DNA of 64,000 nucleotides from Collinsella sp. OM04-5 (GTDB lineage: Bacteria; Actinomycetota; Coriobacteriia; Coriobacteriales; Coriobacteriaceae): assembly GCF_003439125.1 (NCBI RefSeq), contig NZ_QSUU01000013.1:1-64000 (forward strand). The letters run 5' to 3'. The notes under the pieces are model-generated. The model ran no database searches and was not told the DNA's origin. It saw only the letters and a list, made by a program, of their open reading frames with translations. The translations under genes and the position numbers were made by a program. Of this stretch, positions 50,556-60,380 are shown in pieces (within the stretch, counting starts at the first letter, position 1; each line of letters starts with the position of its first letter).

Positions 50556-53386
50556 TGGCTGCCAAACTCATCGATCTTTCCTTTACGCTCAACGGCCGCA
50601 AGGTCAAGGTTCAGATTGCCCCCGATACCATGCTCTTTGCACTGCTGCGCGAGCAGGGTTGCGCATCGGTGCGCTGCGCCTGTGAGACCACCAACTGCGG
50701 CCTGTGCACGGTGTGGCTCGATGGCGATCCGGTGCTGAGCTGCTCGGTTCCCGCCGCGCGCGTCGAGGGCCGCTCCATCACCACCCTCGAGGGCCTCAAG
50801 GCCGAGTCCGAGGCGCTCGCCCGCGCAATGGCTGCCGAAGGTGCCGAGCAGTGCGGTTTTTGCGCCCCCGGCCTCATCATGAACGTGCTGGCGCTTGCCC
50901 GCGCCGCCAAGGAGGACCCGAGCCTCGTTGCCACGCGCGAGGAGCTCTCGCGCCAGCTCGCCGGCAACCTCTGCCGCTGCAGCGGCTACGAGAGCCAGCT
51001 GCGCGCCATCGTGCGCTTCCTTAACGAGTCCGGCGTGCAGGTGGGCTTTGAGATGCCCGAGCTGCCGGTCAACGACACCAGCTGCGACGGTGTCTCGTAC
51101 AAGCAGATTACCCACAAGCAGCCCAAGAAGGACTCGAAGGCCCTGCTTGAGGGGCGTCCCGTCTACACGGGCGACCTGGTGCCCGCCGGCGCCCTGATCG
51201 TCAAGCTCAAGCGCAGCCCGTATGCCCGCGCCAAGATCCGCTCCATCGATACGTCGCGCGCCCTGAAGGTGCCCGGCGTGGTGGGCGTCTACACCTACGA
51301 GGACGTGCCCAAGCGCCGCTTTACCATTGCCGGCCAGAGCTATCCGCAGCCGAGTCCCTACGACCGCCTGATTCTCGAGAACCTCGTGCGCTATCAAAAC
51401 GAGGAAGTGGCGATCGTCGCCGCCGAGACTGAGGAGGCCGCCGACAAGGCGCTCAAGCTCATCAAGGTCGACTACGAGGTGCTCGAGCCCCTGCTCGACT
51501 TTACCCAGGCGCTCGATAACGACATCGTGGTCCACCCCGAGGGCGACGTAACCTTTATGTTCCCGCAGGGCGGCGACGTTGCTCGCAACCTGTTGTGCAG
51601 CGGCACCAGCGATTTTGGCGACCTCGACGAGGCATTCGCCCAGAGCGACATCGTCTTTGAGCGCACCTACACGAGCCAGGCCACGCAGACCGCGCCCATG
51701 GAGACCTTCCGCGCCTTCGCGACGACCGATGCGTTCGGCCGCATCTCGGTGACCACCTCGACGCAGGTGCCCTTCCACGTGCGCCGCATGGTCGCGCAGT
51801 CGCTCGACATTCCGCAGTCACAGGTGCAGGTCATTAAGCCGCGCATCGGTGGCGGCTTTGGCTCCAAGCAGACGGGCTGCTGCGAGATCTTCGTGGCGTT
51901 CGTCACTCAGCAGACCGGCCGTCCAAGCTATTGCTGCTACACCCGCGAGGAGACCATCACTGCGGGCAACTCGCGCCACCAGATGCAGATGACCGTTAAG
52001 CTGGGCGCCATGAACGACGGCACCATCACGGCCATCGATCTGCATACGCTGTCCAACGCCGGTGCTTATGGCGAGCACGCTACCACGACGATCGGCCTTT
52101 CGGGCCACAAGAGCCTGCCCATCTACAACCACGTGAAGGCGAGTCGCTTTAGCTGGGACGCCGTCTACACCAATACCAACCGCGGCGGCGCGTATCGCGG
52201 CTACGGTGCCACCCAGGGCCAGTTTGCCGTCGAGAGCGCCGTCAACGAGCTTGCCGACATGCTGCACATGGATCCCGCCGACCTGCGCCTTAAGAACATC
52301 GTGCGCGAGGGCGAGATCATGCCGCAGTACTACAACGAGAAGCTCAACGCCTGCGCGCTCGACCGCTGCCTGCTTCGCGCGATGGACATGATCGGCTGGC
52401 GCGACAAGCCGCTGGCCGTGGACCTGGGCGACCGCGTGCGTGCTCTGGGCTGCGCGCTCACCATGCAGGGCTCGGGTATCTCCAATGTGGATATCGCCGG
52501 CATCGACATGCGCCTTGAAGAGGACGGCTTCATTACCATCGGCACCGGCGCCACCGATAACGGCATGGGCGTCGACACGATCCTGGCGCAGATCGCCGCC
52601 GAGGAGCTGGGTGTGGAGAGCTCGCTCATTGTGGTACGCGGCGTGGACACCGATGTGTCGCCGTTCGACGCCGGCTCGTACGCGAGCTCGGGTACGTACG
52701 TGACGGGCCTTGCAGCCAAGAACGCCGCGACCGAGCTGCGTGAGAAGATTTGCGCCAAGGCCGCCCAGATGTGGGACGTGGACGCCGCCGACGTGGTCTT
52801 TGATGGCCAGTACGTGCGCCTGTCCGACGAGCGTGCCGCGCGCGAGCAGAACCGCTACCTCACGCTGCGCGACTTTGCCAACCTGTGCGTCAAGAATATC
52901 GCAGGCGGCGACGCGCTCACCTCGCACGCCTCTGCCTGCCTGCCCGTTTCGCCTCCGCCGTTTATGGCCGGTATTGCCGAGGTCGAGGTCGACAAGGCCA
53001 CCGGCAAGGTGGCTGTGGTGGACTACGCGGCGGCCGTCGACTGCGGTACCGTGATCAACGAGGCGCTCGCGCGCGTCCAGGCCGAGGGCGGTATTGCCCA
53101 AGGTATCGGCCACGCGCTCTATGAGATCGTCGAGCACGACGATCGCGGCCGCCTGCGCACCGGCAACTTTATGAGCTACAAGCTGCCCACGCGCCTGGAT
53201 ATCGGCAGCATTCGCGTGGCCTTTGAGCCGAGCTACGAGCCGACGGGTCCGTTTGGCGCCAAGTCGATTGGCGAGGTCGTCATCAACACGCCGCTCGCCG
53301 CCGTGGCCTCGGCCGTGGCACACGCCACCGGACATCACGTACGCTCGCTGCCGATCACGCCCGAGAAGGCCCTGCTGGGGGAGTAG
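50555..53386 (+). CDS. Selenium-dependent-type xanthine dehydrogenase, fused 2Fe-2S and Mo subunit
   Basis: This 943-residue protein joins a plant-type 2Fe-2S domain (CACETTNCGLC near residues 38-48), a second 2Fe-2S domain (CGFCAPGLIMN, then NLCRCSGYE) and a molybdenum-hydroxylase domain. GGGFGSKQTGCCEIF and GAYRGYGATQGQFAVES are in the substrate and Mo pocket. Fusion of [2Fe-2S] and Mo parts with a separate FAD protein matches the selenium-dependent molybdenum hydroxylase group that co-occurs with SelD, YedF and DUF3343. Labile Se on Mo is not encoded, so Se dependence is inferred from that association. Confidence 0.85.
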   Translation: MAAKLIDLSFTLNGRKVKVQIAPDTMLFALLREQGCASVRCACETTNCGLCTVWLDGDPVLSCSVPAARVEGRSITTLEGLKAESEALARAMAAEGAEQCGFCAPGLIMNVLALARAAKEDPSLVATREELSRQLAGNLCRCSGYESQLRAIVRFLNESGVQVGFEMPELPVNDTSCDGVSYKQITHKQPKKDSKALLEGRPVYTGDLVPAGALIVKLKRSPYARAKIRSIDTSRALKVPGVVGVYTYEDVPKRRFTIAGQSYPQPSPYDRLILENLVRYQNEEVAIVAAETEEAADKALKLIKVDYEVLEPLLDFTQALDNDIVVHPEGDVTFMFPQGGDVARNLLCSGTSDFGDLDEAFAQSDIVFERTYTSQATQTAPMETFRAFATTDAFGRISVTTSTQVPFHVRRMVAQSLDIPQSQVQVIKPRIGGGFGSKQTGCCEIFVAFVTQQTGRPSYCCYTREETITAGNSRHQMQMTVKLGAMNDGTITAIDLHTLSNAGAYGEHATTTIGLSGHKSLPIYNHVKASRFSWDAVYTNTNRGGAYRGYGATQGQFAVESAVNELADMLHMDPADLRLKNIVREGEIMPQYYNEKLNACALDRCLLRAMDMIGWRDKPLAVDLGDRVRALGCALTMQGSGISNVDIAGIDMRLEEDGFITIGTGATDNGMGVDTILAQIAAEELGVESSLIVVRGVDTDVSPFDAGSYASSGTYVTGLAAKNAATELREKICAKAAQMWDVDAADVVFDGQYVRLSDERAAREQNRYLTLRDFANLCVKNIAGGDALTSHASACLPVSPPPFMAGIAEVEVDKATGKVAVVDYAAAVDCGTVINEALARVQAEGGIAQGIGHALYEIVEHDDRGRLRTGNFMSYKLPTRLDIGSIRVAFEPSYEPTGPFGAKSIGEVVINTPLAAVASAVAHATGHHVRSLPITPEKALLGE

Positions 53387-53410
53387 CGGGTCATCGAACA
53401 AGTCGTAATT

Positions 53411-53440
53411 GGCGGGGCGGGGCAACTCGCCCCGCCTTTT
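53411..53440 (+). terminator. Terminator of the xanthine dehydrogenase operon
   Basis: GGCGGGGC pairs with GCCCCGCC followed by TTTT. Confidence 0.85.
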
Positions 53441-53526
53441 GCACTCGTGGTGAGGTCGTGAGCCTGTAAAACGTGTGCGTGCGCTTGTCGCTCGTATCTG
53501 CTATCATTCCTAATCTGTGCGCTCAT

Positions 53527-53610
53527 GCGGGCGTGGCGGAATTGGTAGACGCGCCAGATTTAGGTTCTGGTGGGATTCCCGTGAAGGTTCGAGTCCTTTC
53601 GCCCGCACCA
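53527..53610 (+). tRNA. tRNA-Leu (TAG)
   Basis: An 84-base cloverleaf with acceptor GCGGGCG/CGCCCGC, long variable arm, anticodon loop TTTAGGT (anticodon TAG, leucine) and encoded CCA at 53608-53610. It precedes tig, perhaps in the same transcript. Confidence 0.95.
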
Positions 53611-53697
53611 ACGCACCCGCGTCGGCTTATGCCCTCGCGACGCTTGTTGCATAAAGGTACCAGCACCTCAGATAAGCTGGGCAGTATGAGGAGGAAC

Positions 53698-54999
53698 GTG
53701 TTGAACATCACCGCTTCTGACGTCAAGGACGCCAAGCTCACCGCTACGGTCACCATCCCGGCCGCCGACGTCGACGCCGCGATCAAGAAGGCCTACAAGG
53801 AGACCGCCAAGAAGTACCGCTTCCCGGGCTTCCGTGCCGGTAAGGCTCCCCGTCCGGTCATCGACTCCGCTCTTGGCGCCGAGGCTACCCTCGCTCAGGC
53901 CACCAACGACCTGATCGCCGCCAACGAGCCCGCCGTCCTCAACGAGCTGGACATCGTTCCCACCAAGAATGGTGACTACAAGGAGCTCGACCTCGCCAAG
54001 GATCACGAGGATTACACCTACACCGTCGAGTTCTCCCTGCGTCCCGCCGCTGAGCTCTCCTCCTTCGACGCCGTCGAGATCGAGATGCCCCCTGCGGAGG
54101 TCACCGAGTCCGAGATCAACAACCAGGTCGAGATGCTCCTCAACTACCGTGCCACCTTCGAAGACGTCGAGGGTCGCGCCGTCGAGGCCGAGGACTACGT
54201 CACCGTCGACCTCAAGGCCGTCGAGAACGCCGACAACTTCGCTGCCGAGGGCCGTATGCTCATCGCCGGTAGCGACAGCAACCCCACCGAGTTCAACGAG
54301 GCTCTGATCGGCGCCAACGTTGACGACGTCAAGTCCGTCACCTGGACCGACGAGGCCGAGGAGGGCGAGGAGGCCGAGACCCACACCGTCGAGGTCACCG
54401 TCAAGGGCATCAAGGTCCGCAACACCCCCGAGCTCACCGACGAGCTCGTCAAGTCCGACTTTGGCTTTGACAGCATCGACGCCATGCGCGACGCCATCAA
54501 GATCGAGATCGAGCAGGACAAGGCTTCCCGCCTCCCGGCCGAGAAGGAGAACCGTTGCGTCTCCGCTCTCGCCGAGCGCCTGCAGCTCGACGAGATGGAT
54601 GCCGACTACGAGCAGTCCGTCTTTGAGGAGCTTGGCCAGAACTTCCTGTCCAACCTCGCTGCCCGCGGCATGACGCTGGACACCTGGCTGCCCGCTTCCG
54701 GCCTGACCATGGAGCAGTTCATCGGCGACCTGCACAAGCAGGCCAACGACGTTGCCCGTGAGTCCCTGGCGCTCGACGCCCTCGCCCGCGAGCTCAAGAT
54801 TGAGGTCACCGAGGACGACATCAACGCCGAGTTCGAGAAGGCCGGCGTCAAGGACGTCGAGGCTTCCAAGGCCGAGTTCATCGCCGATGGCCGCATGCCT
54901 GCCGTCCGCGAGTCCATCCGCCGCTCCAAGGCCGTCGACCACCTGGTCGAGAACGCCAAGGTGACCGAGGTCGATGAGACCGCCAAGGACGCCGAGTAA
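53698..54999 (+). CDS. tig: Trigger factor
   Basis: This 433-residue ribosome-associated chaperone has the signature FRAGKAPR near the N-terminus (ribosome contact), a PPIase-like middle region around YVTVDLKAV to TVKGIKVR, and an acidic helical C-terminal part. GAGGAGG is followed by GTG at 53698 and TTG at 53701; I use the GTG. It heads the tig-clpP-clpX group conserved in many bacteria. Confidence 0.94.
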   Translation: MLNITASDVKDAKLTATVTIPAADVDAAIKKAYKETAKKYRFPGFRAGKAPRPVIDSALGAEATLAQATNDLIAANEPAVLNELDIVPTKNGDYKELDLAKDHEDYTYTVEFSLRPAAELSSFDAVEIEMPPAEVTESEINNQVEMLLNYRATFEDVEGRAVEAEDYVTVDLKAVENADNFAAEGRMLIAGSDSNPTEFNEALIGANVDDVKSVTWTDEAEEGEEAETHTVEVTVKGIKVRNTPELTDELVKSDFGFDSIDAMRDAIKIEIEQDKASRLPAEKENRCVSALAERLQLDEMDADYEQSVFEELGQNFLSNLAARGMTLDTWLPASGLTMEQFIGDLHKQANDVARESLALDALARELKIEVTEDDINAEFEKAGVKDVEASKAEFIADGRMPAVRESIRRSKAVDHLVENAKVTEVDETAKDAE

Positions 55000-55075
55000 T
55001 TCTCGCCACCTTGCCCGCGAGCGCATGTATGTGCCCGTGATGGGGTAAAGTTAATAGCCGGTTATCCGGTTGTTT

Positions 55076-55120
55076 CGTACGGTGCCAGCCAATGCATAGC
55101 ATGCGGGCACCGTACGTTTA
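55076..55120 (+). terminator. Hairpin between tig and clpP
   Basis: CGTACGGTGCC pairs with GGCACCGTACG (11 bp), followed by TTTATC. The T tract is weak, so it may be attenuating or an operator rather than a full terminator. Confidence 0.5.
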
Positions 55121-55162
55121 TCTAGAACCAATTTGGTCCGCAAGAGAGAAATGGAGATGCGT

Positions 55163-55783
55163 ATGATCGCTAAGTTCGATTCCGCCCTCGTGCCATACGT
55201 TATCGAGCAGACGCCGCGCGGCGAGCGCAGCTACGATATCTATTCGCGCCTGCTCAACGACCGCATCATCTTCTTGGGCGAGGAGATCAACTCCGTCAGC
55301 GCCAACCTGGTCGTTGCCCAGCTGCTGCATCTTGAGAGCCAGGATGCCGAGAAGGATATCTCGCTCTACATCAATTCGCCCGGTGGCGAGGTCTACTCCG
55401 GCCTGGCGATTCTGGACACCATGAACTTCATCAAGCCGCAGGTCTCCACCATCTGCGTGGGCATGGCTGCGTCCATGGCCGCCGTGCTGCTTTCGGCCGG
55501 CGCCAAGGGCAAGCGCTTCTGCCTGCCGCATTCCAAGGTCATGATTCACCAGCCCAGCGGCGGTGCCCAGGGCCAGCAGACCGAGATCGAGATCGTGGCC
55601 GAGGAGATCAAGAAGACCCGCCGCGAGCTCAACCAGATCCTGTCCGATGCCTCGGGCCAACCGATCGAGAAGGTCCAGGCCGACACCGAGCGTGACAATT
55701 ACCTGACCGCTGCCGAGGCCCTCGACTACGGCCTGATCGACCGTATCGTCACCTCGCGCGATCTCGCCGCGAAGGACGCCTAG
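55163..55783 (+). CDS. clpP: ATP-dependent Clp protease proteolytic subunit
   Basis: This 206-residue serine protease has the catalytic Ser104 in GMAASMAA, the histidine in [12 protein letters not shown] and the aspartate in the later segment. It forms a tetradecamer that degrades proteins unfolded by ClpX. GGAG before the ATG at 55163 supports this start; the ATGs at 55151 and 55157 are in-frame alternatives. clpX starts two bases after its stop. Confidence 0.95.
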   Translation: MIAKFDSALVPYVIEQTPRGERSYDIYSRLLNDRIIFLGEEINSVSANLVVAQLLHLESQDAEKDISLYINSPGGEVYSGLAILDTMNFIKPQVSTICVGMAASMAAVLLSAGAKGKRFCLPHSKVMIHQPSGGAQGQQTEIEIVAEEIKKTRRELNQILSDASGQPIEKVQADTERDNYLTAAEALDYGLIDRIVTSRDLAAKDA

Positions 55784-55784
55784 G

Positions 55785-57197
55785 ATGGCCGGTAACATGC
55801 AGGACAACTTTGACGAGAACGGCAACCCCATCCGCTGCTCATTCTGCGGAAAAGAGCAGGGCCAGGTCCGTCGTCTCGTAAAGGGTCCGACCAACATCTT
55901 TATCTGCGACGAGTGCGTCGCCGCCTGCTCCGAGATCTTGGAGGAGTCGCTGGCTTCGGACTTTATGGACGCCGCCCGCAACGGTAATCTCCCGGGCTTC
56001 CTCAACGACCACGGCCAGGCTGCGTCCCAGCCCGCCGTTGACCCCGAGGCCGAGGGCTTTGAGCTTGAGGACGACCGTCAGGTCATCACGCACGTGCCGA
56101 CGCCGCACGAGATCTATGACGAGCTTTCGGCCTATGTTATGGGCCAGGAGGACGCCAAGCGCGCCATGTCGGTGGCCGTGTACAACCACTACCGTCGCGT
56201 GATCGAGGGCGGTGCCGCGGTGTCCGCCTTTGACGAGGCTGACGGTATGGGCGCCCAGTTTGACGACGATATGGACGAGGTGGAGCTCGCTAAGTCCAAT
56301 ATTCTGCTGCTCGGCCCCACCGGTACCGGTAAGACGCTGCTGGCCCAGACGCTCGCACGCATCCTCGAGGTGCCGTTTGCCATCGCCGACGCCACCGCGC
56401 TCACCGAGGCTGGCTACGTTGGCGAGGACGTTGAGAATATCTTGCTCAAGCTCATCAACGCTGCCGATGGTGACATTGAGCGCGCGCAGGTTGGCATTAT
56501 CTACGTGGACGAGATTGACAAGATTGCCCGCAAGGCCGAGAACCTTTCCATCACCCGCGACGTTTCGGGCGAGGGCGTTCAGCAGGCACTGCTTAAGATT
56601 CTTGAGGGCACGGTGGCCAGCGTTCCGCCCACCGGCGGCCGCAAGCATCCCCAGCAGGAGTTGCTGCAGATCGACACGACGAATATCCTGTTCATCTGTG
56701 GCGGTGCCTTTGTGGGTTTGGACAAGATCATCGCCGACCGCGTGGGCAACAAGGGCGTGGGCTTTAACTCCGAGATCGCCGGCCCCACCTCGGTCGACGA
56801 GAACGACCTGCTGCGTCAGGTGCTCCCACAGGACCTTAATGCCTTTGGCATGATCCCCGAGTTCGTGGGCCGTACGCCCGTCGTCACCCAGACGCAGGCG
56901 CTCGATGAGGACGACCTGGTGTCGATCCTGACCGAGCCCAAGAACGCCGTGGTGCGCCAGTACCGCAAGATGTTCCAGCTCGAGGACGTCGATCTTGAGT
57001 TTGAGGACGCGGCGCTGCACGAGATCGCCCGCATGGCACTCGCCCGCAAGACCGGCGCCCGCGGCCTGCGCTCCATCTGCGAGGACGTGCTGCAGCAGAC
57101 GATGTTCGACCTCCCCAGCGAGGAAGGCGTCGCCAAGGTCATCGTGACCGAAGCCTCCGTAAAGGGCGAAGAACAGCCCCAGCGCATCTATGGGTAA
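55785..57197 (+). CDS. clpX: Clp protease ATP-binding subunit ClpX
   Basis: This 470-residue AAA+ unfoldase delivers substrates to ClpP. The N-terminal zinc finger is CSFCGKEQ...CDECVAAC (residues 17-45). Walker A is GPTGTGKT, Walker B follows as [11 protein letters not shown], and the [20 protein letters not shown] region is intact as [16 protein letters not shown]. It is longer than E. coli ClpX (about 424) because of an insert near residues 150-170 ([17 protein letters not shown]). Confidence 0.95.
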   Translation: MAGNMQDNFDENGNPIRCSFCGKEQGQVRRLVKGPTNIFICDECVAACSEILEESLASDFMDAARNGNLPGFLNDHGQAASQPAVDPEAEGFELEDDRQVITHVPTPHEIYDELSAYVMGQEDAKRAMSVAVYNHYRRVIEGGAAVSAFDEADGMGAQFDDDMDEVELAKSNILLLGPTGTGKTLLAQTLARILEVPFAIADATALTEAGYVGEDVENILLKLINAADGDIERAQVGIIYVDEIDKIARKAENLSITRDVSGEGVQQALLKILEGTVASVPPTGGRKHPQQELLQIDTTNILFICGGAFVGLDKIIADRVGNKGVGFNSEIAGPTSVDENDLLRQVLPQDLNAFGMIPEFVGRTPVVTQTQALDEDDLVSILTEPKNAVVRQYRKMFQLEDVDLEFEDAALHEIARMALARKTGARGLRSICEDVLQQTMFDLPSEEGVAKVIVTEASVKGEEQPQRIYG

Positions 57198-57209
57198 ATA
57201 GCGCCCGTT

Positions 57210-57248
57210 TAGGTCCCGCGGCAACCACTGCGGGACCTGTCCCTTTTT
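57210..57248 (+). terminator. Terminator of clpX
   Basis: AGGTCCCGCGG pairs with CTGCGGGACCT followed by GTCCCTTTTTGG. Confidence 0.88.
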
Positions 57249-57292
57249 GGTAGGTATGCCTGTGCTATTCTGTGAGATTGTTTAGCTAGTAC

Positions 57293-57305
57293 CTTCAGAC
57301 TGAAG
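57293..57305 (+). promoter_or_regulatory. Short palindrome in the valS leader
   Basis: CTTCAGACTGAAG is a perfect 13-base palindrome just before the long inverted repeat. It could be an operator; no regulator is known. Confidence 0.25.
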
Positions 57306-57319
57306 TAATCGATACCTAA

Positions 57320-57432
57320 GGCGTGTCCGCCTGCTTGGTTTTCGTAGATTCCGCACGAGCCGAAGGCCACTTAATGTGGCCTTCGTGCGAGCCAGGACTT
57401 GACCGAGCGAAAACCAAGCAGGCGGACACGCC
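57320..57432 (+). promoter_or_regulatory. valS leader with a 25-bp perfect inverted repeat
   Basis: GGCGTGTCCGCCTGCTTGG at 57320 begins a 25-base arm whose perfect complement ends at 57432, 20 bases before the valS ATG. Inside is a second hairpin, GAAGGCCAC/GTGGCCTTC, with GCACGA/TCGTGC-type flanks at 57353-57388. I find no T-box sequence. The structure is placed to affect valS expression. Confidence 0.65.
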
Positions 57433-57452
57433 GGCGGGACAGGGAGAGATAT

Positions 57453-60149
57453 ATGGAAGAAATGCCCAAGAACTACGATCCGTCGACCAACGAGCCGGCG
57501 ATCCTGCAGAAGTGGCTCGACGGCGGCTACTACAAGCGCCGTGAGGGCGTGGGCGACTGCACCGTCACCATTCCGCCTCCCAACGTAACCGGCAAGCTCC
57601 ACATGGGTCACGCTACTGACGACTCCATCCAGGACGCCATCATCCGTATGGCTCGCATGCGCGGCAAGTCCACGCGCTGGGTGCTCGGTACCGATCACGC
57701 CGGTATCGCCACGCAGACCAAGGTCGACAAGAAGCTCAAGAGCGAGGGCATCAGCCGCCTGGAGATCGGTCGCGACAAGTTTGTCGACGCCTGCTGGGAT
57801 TGGACCCACGAGTACGGCGGCATCATCGTCGAGCAGATCAAGCGCATGGGCTGCTCCGTCGACTTTGATAACGAGCGTTTCACCATGGACGAGGACTACG
57901 CCCAGGCCGTGCGCAAGGTGTTCTGCGACTGGTACCACGACGGCCTGATCTATCGCGGCAAGCGCATCGTCAACTGGTGCCCCAACTGCACCACCGCCAT
58001 CTCGGACGACGAGGCCGAGTACAAGGACGAGAAAGGCCACCTGTGGCACCTGCGTTATCCGCTGACCGAGCCGGTCAACGGCCAGGACTACATCGTCGTC
58101 GCCACCACGCGTCCCGAGACCATGCTCGGCGACACGGGCGTCGCCGTCTCCCCGAAGGACCCCGAGAAGGCCGCCTTTGTGGGTAAGACCGTCATGCTCC
58201 CGATCGTCAACCGCGAGATCCCCATCTTTGAGGATTGGCATGTCGACGCCAACTTTGGCTCCGGCTTTGTTAAGGTCACCCCGGCCCACGACCCCAATGA
58301 TTACGCCATGGGTCAGGCCCACGACCTGCCGCAGATCAACATCTTCGACGAGCACGCGGTGGTCGTCGAGGGCTACGGCGAGTTCACCGGCATGAACCGC
58401 GACGAGTGCCGCGAGGCCGTCATCAAGTGGTTCGAGGAGCACGGCCTGCTCGATCACGTCGACGAACTCGATCACTCCGTCATGCACTGCTACCGTTGCG
58501 ACTCCGCCCTGGAGCCGTGGCTTTCCGAGCAGTGGTTCGTGGCCGTCGACAAGCTCAAGGGGCCGGCGCTGGACGCCGTCAACTCCGGCAAGGTCACCTT
58601 CCACCCCGCGCGCTGGACGCAGACCTACACCACCTGGATGGAGAACCTCAAGGACTGGTGCATCAGCCGTCAGCTTTGGTGGGGCCACCGCATCCCCGTG
58701 TTCTACTGCGAGGACTGTGGCTGGGAGGACGCCCTTACCGAGGACACCGACGTGTGCCCCAAGTGCGGCGGCCATCATGTGCACCAGGACGAGAACGTGC
58801 TGGACACCTGGTTCAGCTCGCAGCTGTGGACCTTCGCCACGCAGGGCTGGCCGCAAAAGCCGGAGCTGCTCGAGGGCCATCACCCCACGACGGCACTCGT
58901 CACCGCGCGCGACATCATCGCGCTGTGGGTCGCCCGCATGGTCATGAGCTCGTTGTACTTCTTGGACGAGGTGCCGTTTAAGGACGTCGTCATCTACCCG
59001 ACGATCCTGGCCAAGGACGGCAGCCGCATGTCCAAGTCCAAGGGCAACGGCGTAGACCCCATGGACCTTATTGGCATGTACGGTGCCGACGCCATGCGCT
59101 TCAACTTGCTCACGCTGTGCACCAACAATCAGGATGTTAAGTTCGACGCGAACATCGACAAGAAGACCAAGAAGCTCATCGACAGCCCGCGCACCGAGCA
59201 GGCCAAGTCGTTTGTGACCAAGATCTGGAACGCCAGCCGCTTCCTGCTTATGAACATGGAGGGCTACACGCCCGGCGAGCCCGTCGTGGAGACGCCGGCG
59301 GACGCCTGGATGTTCAGCCGCTTGGCAAAGGCCGTGAAGATGGTCACCGAGGGTATCGAGAAGTACACCTTTGGCGACATGGCCCGCGGTGTGCAGCAGT
59401 TCTTCTGGAACGAGGTCTGCGACTGGTACGTCGAGGTCACCAAGGCCCGCCTGAAGGGCGAGGGCCGTCTGCAGGCGCAGCGCAACTTGATCTTTGTGCT
59501 CGACACCTCCATTCGCCTGATGCACCCGCTTATGCCGTTTGTCACCGAGGAGATCTGGGACAACATGCCGGCGAGCGTGCTCGACCTGGACGCCGAGGGC
59601 AACGTGGATCGCGCCGAGGCGCTCATGATCGCCAAGTGGCCCGAGCCCGCCGATTACGCCAAGTACGTGGACGAGGACGCCGAGCGCGCGTTTGAGCTGT
59701 GCCGCACCGTCGTGTCCGCCGCCCGCGCCACGCGTTCGCGTTATCGCTTGAGCCCCAAGGCCGAGCTCGACGTAGTCGTGCGCGCCGGTGCCGAGGACAT
59801 CGAGAAGCTCGAGAGCCTGCGCTCGACCATTGAGCCGCTGGCAAACACTGCCTCGCTGGTCATGGGTACCGATGTCGAGAAGCCGGCCGCGAGCATCGCC
59901 GTGGTCGACAGCGGCGTCGAGGTCTTTGTGGTGCTCGAGGGCAAGGTTGACCTTTCGGCCGAGAAGGCGCGCCTGGAGAAGGAGATCGCCGCGGCCCAGA
60001 AGGAGCTCGCTGGCTGCGAGAAGACACTGGCCAACGAGGGCTTTGTGGCTAAGGCCGCTCCCGCGGTGGTCCAGAAGAAGAGGGACCGTGCGGCTGAGCT
60101 CAAGGAGATCCTGGCGGCGCTGACTGCTCAGGTTGCTGACTTCTCGTAA
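57453..60149 (+). CDS. valS: Valyl-tRNA synthetase
   Basis: This 898-residue class Ia synthetase charges tRNA-Val. The HIGH motif is seen as KLHMGHA near residue 46-52, and KMSKS as SRMSKSKGN. GTDHAGIATQTKVDKKL and the zinc-like cysteine pairs (CPNC, CYRC, CEDCGWED, CPKCGG) fit ValRS, and the last 65 residues form the coiled-coil arm. AGGGAGAG precedes the ATG at 57453. The leader upstream is a large foldback. Confidence 0.95.
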   Translation: MEEMPKNYDPSTNEPAILQKWLDGGYYKRREGVGDCTVTIPPPNVTGKLHMGHATDDSIQDAIIRMARMRGKSTRWVLGTDHAGIATQTKVDKKLKSEGISRLEIGRDKFVDACWDWTHEYGGIIVEQIKRMGCSVDFDNERFTMDEDYAQAVRKVFCDWYHDGLIYRGKRIVNWCPNCTTAISDDEAEYKDEKGHLWHLRYPLTEPVNGQDYIVVATTRPETMLGDTGVAVSPKDPEKAAFVGKTVMLPIVNREIPIFEDWHVDANFGSGFVKVTPAHDPNDYAMGQAHDLPQINIFDEHAVVVEGYGEFTGMNRDECREAVIKWFEEHGLLDHVDELDHSVMHCYRCDSALEPWLSEQWFVAVDKLKGPALDAVNSGKVTFHPARWTQTYTTWMENLKDWCISRQLWWGHRIPVFYCEDCGWEDALTEDTDVCPKCGGHHVHQDENVLDTWFSSQLWTFATQGWPQKPELLEGHHPTTALVTARDIIALWVARMVMSSLYFLDEVPFKDVVIYPTILAKDGSRMSKSKGNGVDPMDLIGMYGADAMRFNLLTLCTNNQDVKFDANIDKKTKKLIDSPRTEQAKSFVTKIWNASRFLLMNMEGYTPGEPVVETPADAWMFSRLAKAVKMVTEGIEKYTFGDMARGVQQFFWNEVCDWYVEVTKARLKGEGRLQAQRNLIFVLDTSIRLMHPLMPFVTEEIWDNMPASVLDLDAEGNVDRAEALMIAKWPEPADYAKYVDEDAERAFELCRTVVSAARATRSRYRLSPKAELDVVVRAGAEDIEKLESLRSTIEPLANTASLVMGTDVEKPAASIAVVDSGVEVFVVLEGKVDLSAEKARLEKEIAAAQKELAGCEKTLANEGFVAKAAPAVVQKKRDRAAELKEILAALTAQVADFS

Positions 60150-60201
60150 GGTTTACTCGGGGGCGCGTCCCGACGCTTTGCTCGCTACTGCGGACACCTA
60201 T

Positions 60202-60223
60202 TCCGCCGTTCTAACGAACGGCG
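60202..60223 (+). terminator. Hairpin after valS
   Basis: CCGCCGTT pairs with AACGGCGG around CTAACG-like bases. There is no T tract, so it may only end or stabilise the valS transcript. Confidence 0.4.
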
Positions 60224-60240
60224 GCTGACTCGACGCTGCA

Positions 60241-60337
60241 AACGCCTCTGATGGCCAATCTGCCGTTCAACTTCGGGCGCATGGGCATAAGCCCTATGCG
60301 CCCTTGTTTCACGGCACCTTGGCTCATCAGAGGCGTT
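60241..60337 (+). repeat. Nested stem-loop between valS and folC
   Basis: AACGCCTCTGATG (60241) pairs with CATCAGAGGCGTT (60325-60337). Inside, CCAA/TTGG, CCGT/ACGG and GGGCGCAT/ATGCGCCC extend the fold, leaving a small loop. It is followed by TTC. It resembles the valS leader in plan: one long outer stem with inner hairpins. Confidence 0.6.
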
Positions 60338-60380
60338 TTCGCTGACTATCCTCAACCTATACTGTTTTATTTTTCTATGA

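Noticed and set aside
57260..57452. T-box riboswitch before valS
   Set aside because: No T-box sequence, specifier loop or antiterminator pairing could be found; the dominant feature is a perfect 25-bp stem.
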